From Alkanophaga liquidiphilum (GTDB lineage Archaea > Halobacteriota > Syntropharchaeia > Alkanophagales > B39-G2): 64,000 bases of DNA. Both the position numbers and the translations under genes were made by a program. This document shows, in pieces, positions 61,012 through 64,000 of this stretch. How positions within the stretch are numbered: the first letter of the stretch is position 1; each line of letters begins with the position of its first letter. The stretch is taken from NCBI GenBank assembly GCA_029259535.1, contig JAPHEF010000005.1, positions 1 through 64,000 on the forward strand, in the 5' to 3' direction. The notes beneath the pieces are model-generated. The model was not told the origin of the DNA and searched no databases. It worked only from the letters and a program-made list of their open reading frames with translations.

Positions 61012-62430
61012 ATGAGGGAGATAGGGATTTCAATGAGTCTTGATGAAGTTTTCAACCCCTGCTCGGTGGTCGTGGTCGGCGCCTCTCCTGATGAACGTAA
61101 GATGGGACACCAGTGCGTTAAAAGCTTGGTGGAGGCATTTGACGGGGAGATATACGTGGTGAACCCACATGCCAGCCGTATCTTAGGAATTAACTCTTAC
61201 AAGTCGGTGAGGCAAATACCAGGAAGCGTGGACCTCGCAATCGTCGTCGTCCCCTCGAGCGTTGTGCTTTCCGCAGTTCGTGAGTGTGCGGAGAAAGGCG
61301 TCAAGGGCGCCGTCATAATCACAGGAGGCTTCAAAGAGGCGAGCGCCGCCGAGCGTGACGTCGACACAGGCGGCGAGCTTCTACAAGAGCAACTTGCAGC
61401 CTTGGCAGAAGAGGCAGGTATGAGGATTATAGGCCCGAATACGTTCGGATTCGTCAACGTCGGTGTGATAAATGCCTCGTTCTCGCCGGTTTTCAACGGG
61501 CTGCGGAAGGGGCGTATCGCAATGGTTGGGCAGAGCGGCGGTGTCTGCCACATTTTTGCTTACATGGCAATGAACGAGGGTGTGGGGCTTAACAAGCTTG
61601 TGGGGCTTGGCAATAGATGCAATGTGGAATTCTACGACATTTTAGAGTATTTAGAGGAAGACGATGAAACGGATACGATTGCTATGCATATTGAGGGCAT
61701 AGACGAGCCAAGGAAGCTGATGAACGCAGCGAGAAGAGTCGCAAAGAAGAAGCCTGTCGTTGCATACAAGGTAGGGCGAACAAGAGCTGTGGAGAGAGCG
61801 GCACTCTCGCACACGGGCTCGATGGCGGGCGAATATAAGCTTTACGACGCTGCGTTCCGCCAATCTGGTGTCGTCACGGTTAATAGCTGCGAGGAGCTGT
61901 TCGATGCTGCTAAGATACTTTCGTTGTGTCAGGACTGCTTGCCGAAGGGCAGGAAGGTTGCGATAATTTCGACGCAGGCGGGCCCCGGCATAATACTGAC
62001 GGACGAGTGCACGAGCGGCGGCTTGCAGCTTGCGAGGTTCTCTGAGGCTACTGAAAAGAAGCTAAAAAGGTTGCTGCCGCCACTGACGATAAGGGAGAAC
62101 CCAGTGGACATGGCGTTCATCAGGGATGCGGGGCTCTGGCTGGAAGTTGTAAGGACGGTCTTAGCAGATGACGGCGTGGATGCCCTGATAATTTTCAACT
62201 TGTACCACCCCTCGTTCTTGCTGCCGCCTGAGGAAATTGTGGATGCGAGGCGCTGTTACGGGAAGCCACTAATCATGTGCACGAGCTTCCCGCACGAGCT
62301 TATGCTGAAAGAGAAAATTAAGTTAGAAGAGGAGGGCGTTCCTGTGTATAGCACGCCCGAACGAGGAGCTAAGGCGCTCATCACTCTTATAAAATATGCG
62401 GAGATGAAAAGGAGGATTGAAAGCGGTTAA
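61012..62430 (+). CDS. ADP-forming acyl-CoA synthetase, alpha subunit
   Basis: 472 residues. CoA-binding fold VVVVGASPDERKMGHQCVKSL, IGPNTFGFVNVG, GQSGGVCHIFAYM, and the phosphorylated His within ALSHTGSMAGEYKLYD. Conserves energy as ATP from acetyl-CoA or other acyl-CoA. A beta (ATP-grasp) subunit is not adjacent and must lie elsewhere. Start may be the first ATG or MSLDEVFNP (61033). Confidence 0.85.
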   Translation: MREIGISMSLDEVFNPCSVVVVGASPDERKMGHQCVKSLVEAFDGEIYVVNPHASRILGINSYKSVRQIPGSVDLAIVVVPSSVVLSAVRECAEKGVKGAVIITGGFKEASAAERDVDTGGELLQEQLAALAEEAGMRIIGPNTFGFVNVGVINASFSPVFNGLRKGRIAMVGQSGGVCHIFAYMAMNEGVGLNKLVGLGNRCNVEFYDILEYLEEDDETDTIAMHIEGIDEPRKLMNAARRVAKKKPVVAYKVGRTRAVERAALSHTGSMAGEYKLYDAAFRQSGVVTVNSCEELFDAAKILSLCQDCLPKGRKVAIISTQAGPGIILTDECTSGGLQLARFSEATEKKLKRLLPPLTIRENPVDMAFIRDAGLWLEVVRTVLADDGVDALIIFNLYHPSFLLPPEEIVDARRCYGKPLIMCTSFPHELMLKEKIKLEEEGVPVYSTPERGAKALITLIKYAEMKRRIESG

Positions 62431-62500
62431 AATTAATTTGGCTGTCCACTACGAGCGTGAGGCGAGCTGCGGTGGAGTTGCTGTTGATCACGCATTAATC

Positions 62501-63529
62501 TCAAGGCTCGCATCGCACGACGAACGTATCATTAAATTTTTCGACGGTAAACTTCACGTCGAGGAACTTCTGCGTTATGTAGATGTTAGTGTCGAGGTGT
62601 TTTGTCACTTCTCTGACTTTTATCTCCGAAACCTCGCCGTCGGCGGCGGCGAGCGCCATGTAAGGCACGAGTTGGTCCGCGAGATGAACATCGACGGTGG
62701 CATTGGACTCAAGCTCACTTAGAATCGCAGCAGCAGCCTCCTCGCCGACGGCTTCCGCCCGCTTTCCCCGCTCGCCGAGGGCGCCCCCTGCCTTAAAGTC
62801 CTGCCAGAGAGTGATGCCGCTCCCCGGGCATGGGGTCTCTACCGTTTCGATTACGATGCTGGCGTCGTAGCCACGACTCTCAAGGGCACGAGCGGCGGCT
62901 CTCGCCTGCCGCTCCGCAACGTGCCTGGGCAAGGAGCCACAGTGCGAAACTCCTTTGACTTCGTTGCTACGCATCTCAAACTCGGTCAGGATGAAGCGCT
63001 TAAGCCCGCCGCTCAGCGGCTCAATGTGCGCTTCGACAACCCCCCCGCCTTTTGGGTAATAGCCACGTCGTAGGAGTCGCAGCGAAACTTCGCAGTTCAT
63101 TTTTCGCAACGCCTTCAAAAAAACGTTCTTGTAGAAGTCGAAGGGCGGCGACCACGCAACGTCCGTCCCCCCTACAACTCTAAGGCTCGTAGCCTCATCT
63201 GCGAAGAGCGCTGCGGGAATCAGGCATTGCAGGAGGAGTGTGATGCTGCCCGCCGTCCCTATATTTATCTCAAGACGCCCCCCCTCAACCCTTGAGGGTA
63301 AGAACTCAAGCGTAGTAGAGCGCAGCTTCAAACCCCTAACTTCAGCGTTGCATATTCGGCGGACGGTGTCCACCGCATTCAAATGCTGCGCTGCGAGCCC
63401 CGGAATCGGACGATTCGCTCGTATTTTCTCAATGCGAACGGGCTTCCCCGTGACCGCAGAAAGCGCCACCGCCGTCCTTACTATCTGACCGCCACCCTCG
63501 CCGTAAGAGCCATCTATCCTCACGTGCAT
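62501..63529 (-). CDS. rtcA: RNA 3'-terminal phosphate cyclase
   Basis: 342 residues. RIDGSYGEGGGQIVRTAVALSAVTGKP is the family start; ANRPIPGLAAQHLNAV, TAGSITLLLQCLIPAALF, YYPKGGG, and the active-site His in VDVHLADQLVPYMALA follow. Converts RNA 3'-phosphate to 2',3'-cyclic phosphate using ATP. The frame extends upstream to 63802 but that part has no homology and a composition like non-coding antisense; the ATG for MHVRIDGSYG (63529) is the real start. Confidence 0.94.
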   Translation of the reverse strand: MHVRIDGSYGEGGGQIVRTAVALSAVTGKPVRIEKIRANRPIPGLAAQHLNAVDTVRRICNAEVRGLKLRSTTLEFLPSRVEGGRLEINIGTAGSITLLLQCLIPAALFADEATSLRVVGGTDVAWSPPFDFYKNVFLKALRKMNCEVSLRLLRRGYYPKGGGVVEAHIEPLSGGLKRFILTEFEMRSNEVKGVSHCGSLPRHVAERQARAAARALESRGYDASIVIETVETPCPGSGITLWQDFKAGGALGERGKRAEAVGEEAAAAILSELESNATVDVHLADQLVPYMALAAADGEVSEIKVREVTKHLDTNIYITQKFLDVKFTVEKFNDTFVVRCEP

Positions 63530-63546
63530 GGTTTTCTCGTTTCGTT

Positions 63547-63918
63547 TTAGTTTAAATTTGGCTTCCGCTTGCGTAGCGTGCCGCGCCGCTGCTCGTCGCC
63601 GTAGCAGCCCCTTAGAAACGACATCGAAAGCAGGACGCTGGACATGTGGAACATCGTCCTCAGCGGCTGGGATGTTTTCATGCCGACATTCAGGATGAAG
63701 AGAAATGCGGCGGCATCTGTCGTCCCGAGGGTCAGGCTCAAGCTTGGTGAACCTGTCGGCGCCACTGTTCTCTTCGAGTCTCCGCGTTCGTCCTTCTTGC
63801 AAACTTCAGCTGGAGCACTACTGCACGGCTCGTGATTCCTGCAAATCATCTCGTCGTCGGCGAATACGCCTTTGTCGCAACGTTCGAGGAGCGTCACAAG
63901 TTTCAGGGAAGTTCCCAT
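63547..63918 (-). CDS. Uncertain open frame upstream of rtcA
   Basis: 123 codons from ATG 63918 end 17 bases before rtcA. The second half (GTTDAAAFLFILNVGMKTSQ and FHMSSVLLSMSFLRG) is fairly hydrophobic, the first half Cys/charged. I recognise no family. Several frames are open on both strands here, so this may be a decayed gene or chance. Confidence 0.25.
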   Translation of the reverse strand: MGTSLKLVTLLERCDKGVFADDEMICRNHEPCSSAPAEVCKKDERGDSKRTVAPTGSPSLSLTLGTTDAAAFLFILNVGMKTSQPLRTMFHMSSVLLSMSFLRGCYGDEQRRGTLRKRKPNLN

Positions 63919-64000
63919 GATAACTGTGGAATGGCGGAGCTGTGAACCCCGCAAACCAGCATGGAGATAGGTGAAAAGCCTACTTGAACGCTGGAAGCCC
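63919..64000 (+). other. Structured DNA cut by the window edge; possible IS200/IS605 right end
   Basis: GCGG/CCGC, CCAGC/GCTGG and TAGG/CCTA can pair in order, and the window stops at CGCTGGAAGCCC. Archaeal IS200/IS605 right ends commonly continue from a GAAGCyCC start into a TTTA-loop hairpin, as copies at 5384 and 13750 do (GAAGCTCC). The rest is outside the window, so this stays a suggestion. Confidence 0.25.

Noticed and set aside
62501..63802. Long N-terminal extension of rtcA
   Set aside because: The 91 extra codons have no homology, and the family starts exactly at the internal ATG (63529).

Overview
The window comes from an archaeon of the euryarchaeal (Halobacteriota-like) methanogen/anaerobic-alkane-oxidiser side of the tree. 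Support: archaeal information-processing genes (aIF-1A, RIO1 with a Dim2-like KH protein, aCPSF1/FttA, beta proteasome, L40e, archaeal TrpRS, RqcH/NFACT), F420 genes (cofH, cofD), tetrahydromethanopterin C1 genes (ftr, an fwdD-like gene), MtaA-type methyltransferases with a corrinoid protein, and archaeosortase tail signals (PGF-CTERM and PEF-CTERM). Fatty-acid/acyl-CoA genes (acyl-CoA ligase, enoyl-CoA hydratase, 3-hydroxyacyl-CoA dehydrogenase, thiolase plus DUF35, ADP-forming acyl-CoA synthetase alpha) sit beside the C1 genes. That mix is known from Archaeoglobi, Syntrophoarchaeum/Alkanophagales-type and some ANME-1 relatives; no mcr or dsr gene is in the window, so the exact group is inference.

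Layout: 1-5.4 kb antiporter (cut by the edge), OBG GTPase, UPF0147, a large PGF-CTERM surface protein. 5.4-15.3 kb orphan histidine kinase, transposase fragment, pcm, tRNA-Val, TRASH protein, RqcH, a dead nuclease gene, cooC-moxR, L40e, cofH. Two short related IS200/IS605-type elements lie at 5384-5582 and 13750-13974. 15.3-24 kb purL, secreted proteins, a riboflavin operon (DUF373-ribC-ribH). 24-28.8 kb fwdD-like gene and a methyl-transfer locus (corrinoid protein, two MtaA-like proteins, transglutaminase-like protein, HTH regulator). 28.8-34.4 kb aroA, an unrecognised 610-residue basic protein, tRNA-Arg, acyl-CoA ligase. 34.4-41.6 kb translation/ribosome genes, the Era-like GTPase-DUF2073-zinc-ribbon trio, phosphoribosyltransferase, beta-oxidation pair, purS-trpS.

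41.6-43.3 kb is the main foreign patch: an AT-rich gene for a TIR-plus-zinc-ribbon protein, directly followed by an 86-bp hairpin site shaped like an integron attC, then a decayed insertion sequence with intact 16-bp inverted ends. 43.3-48.6 kb is a five-gene glutamate synthase operon with its own ferredoxin and flavoprotein. 48.7-52.3 kb FttA, PsmB, NikR, RibL; 52.3-53.05 kb structured DNA and a tnpB remnant. 53.1-64 kb UMP kinase, cofD, ftr with a divergent regulator, a DUF116-DUF116-ferredoxin-oxidoreductase operon, DUF35-thiolase, acyl-CoA synthetase alpha, rtcA.

Damaged genes: an enoyl-CoA hydratase with one in-frame TGA, a PEF-CTERM gene with two compensating frameshifts, a thermonuclease pseudogene, and several transposase remnants. 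The most unusual observations are the attC-like site behind the TIR gene and the two short elements whose RNA-like folds differ in sequence but keep the same pairing.
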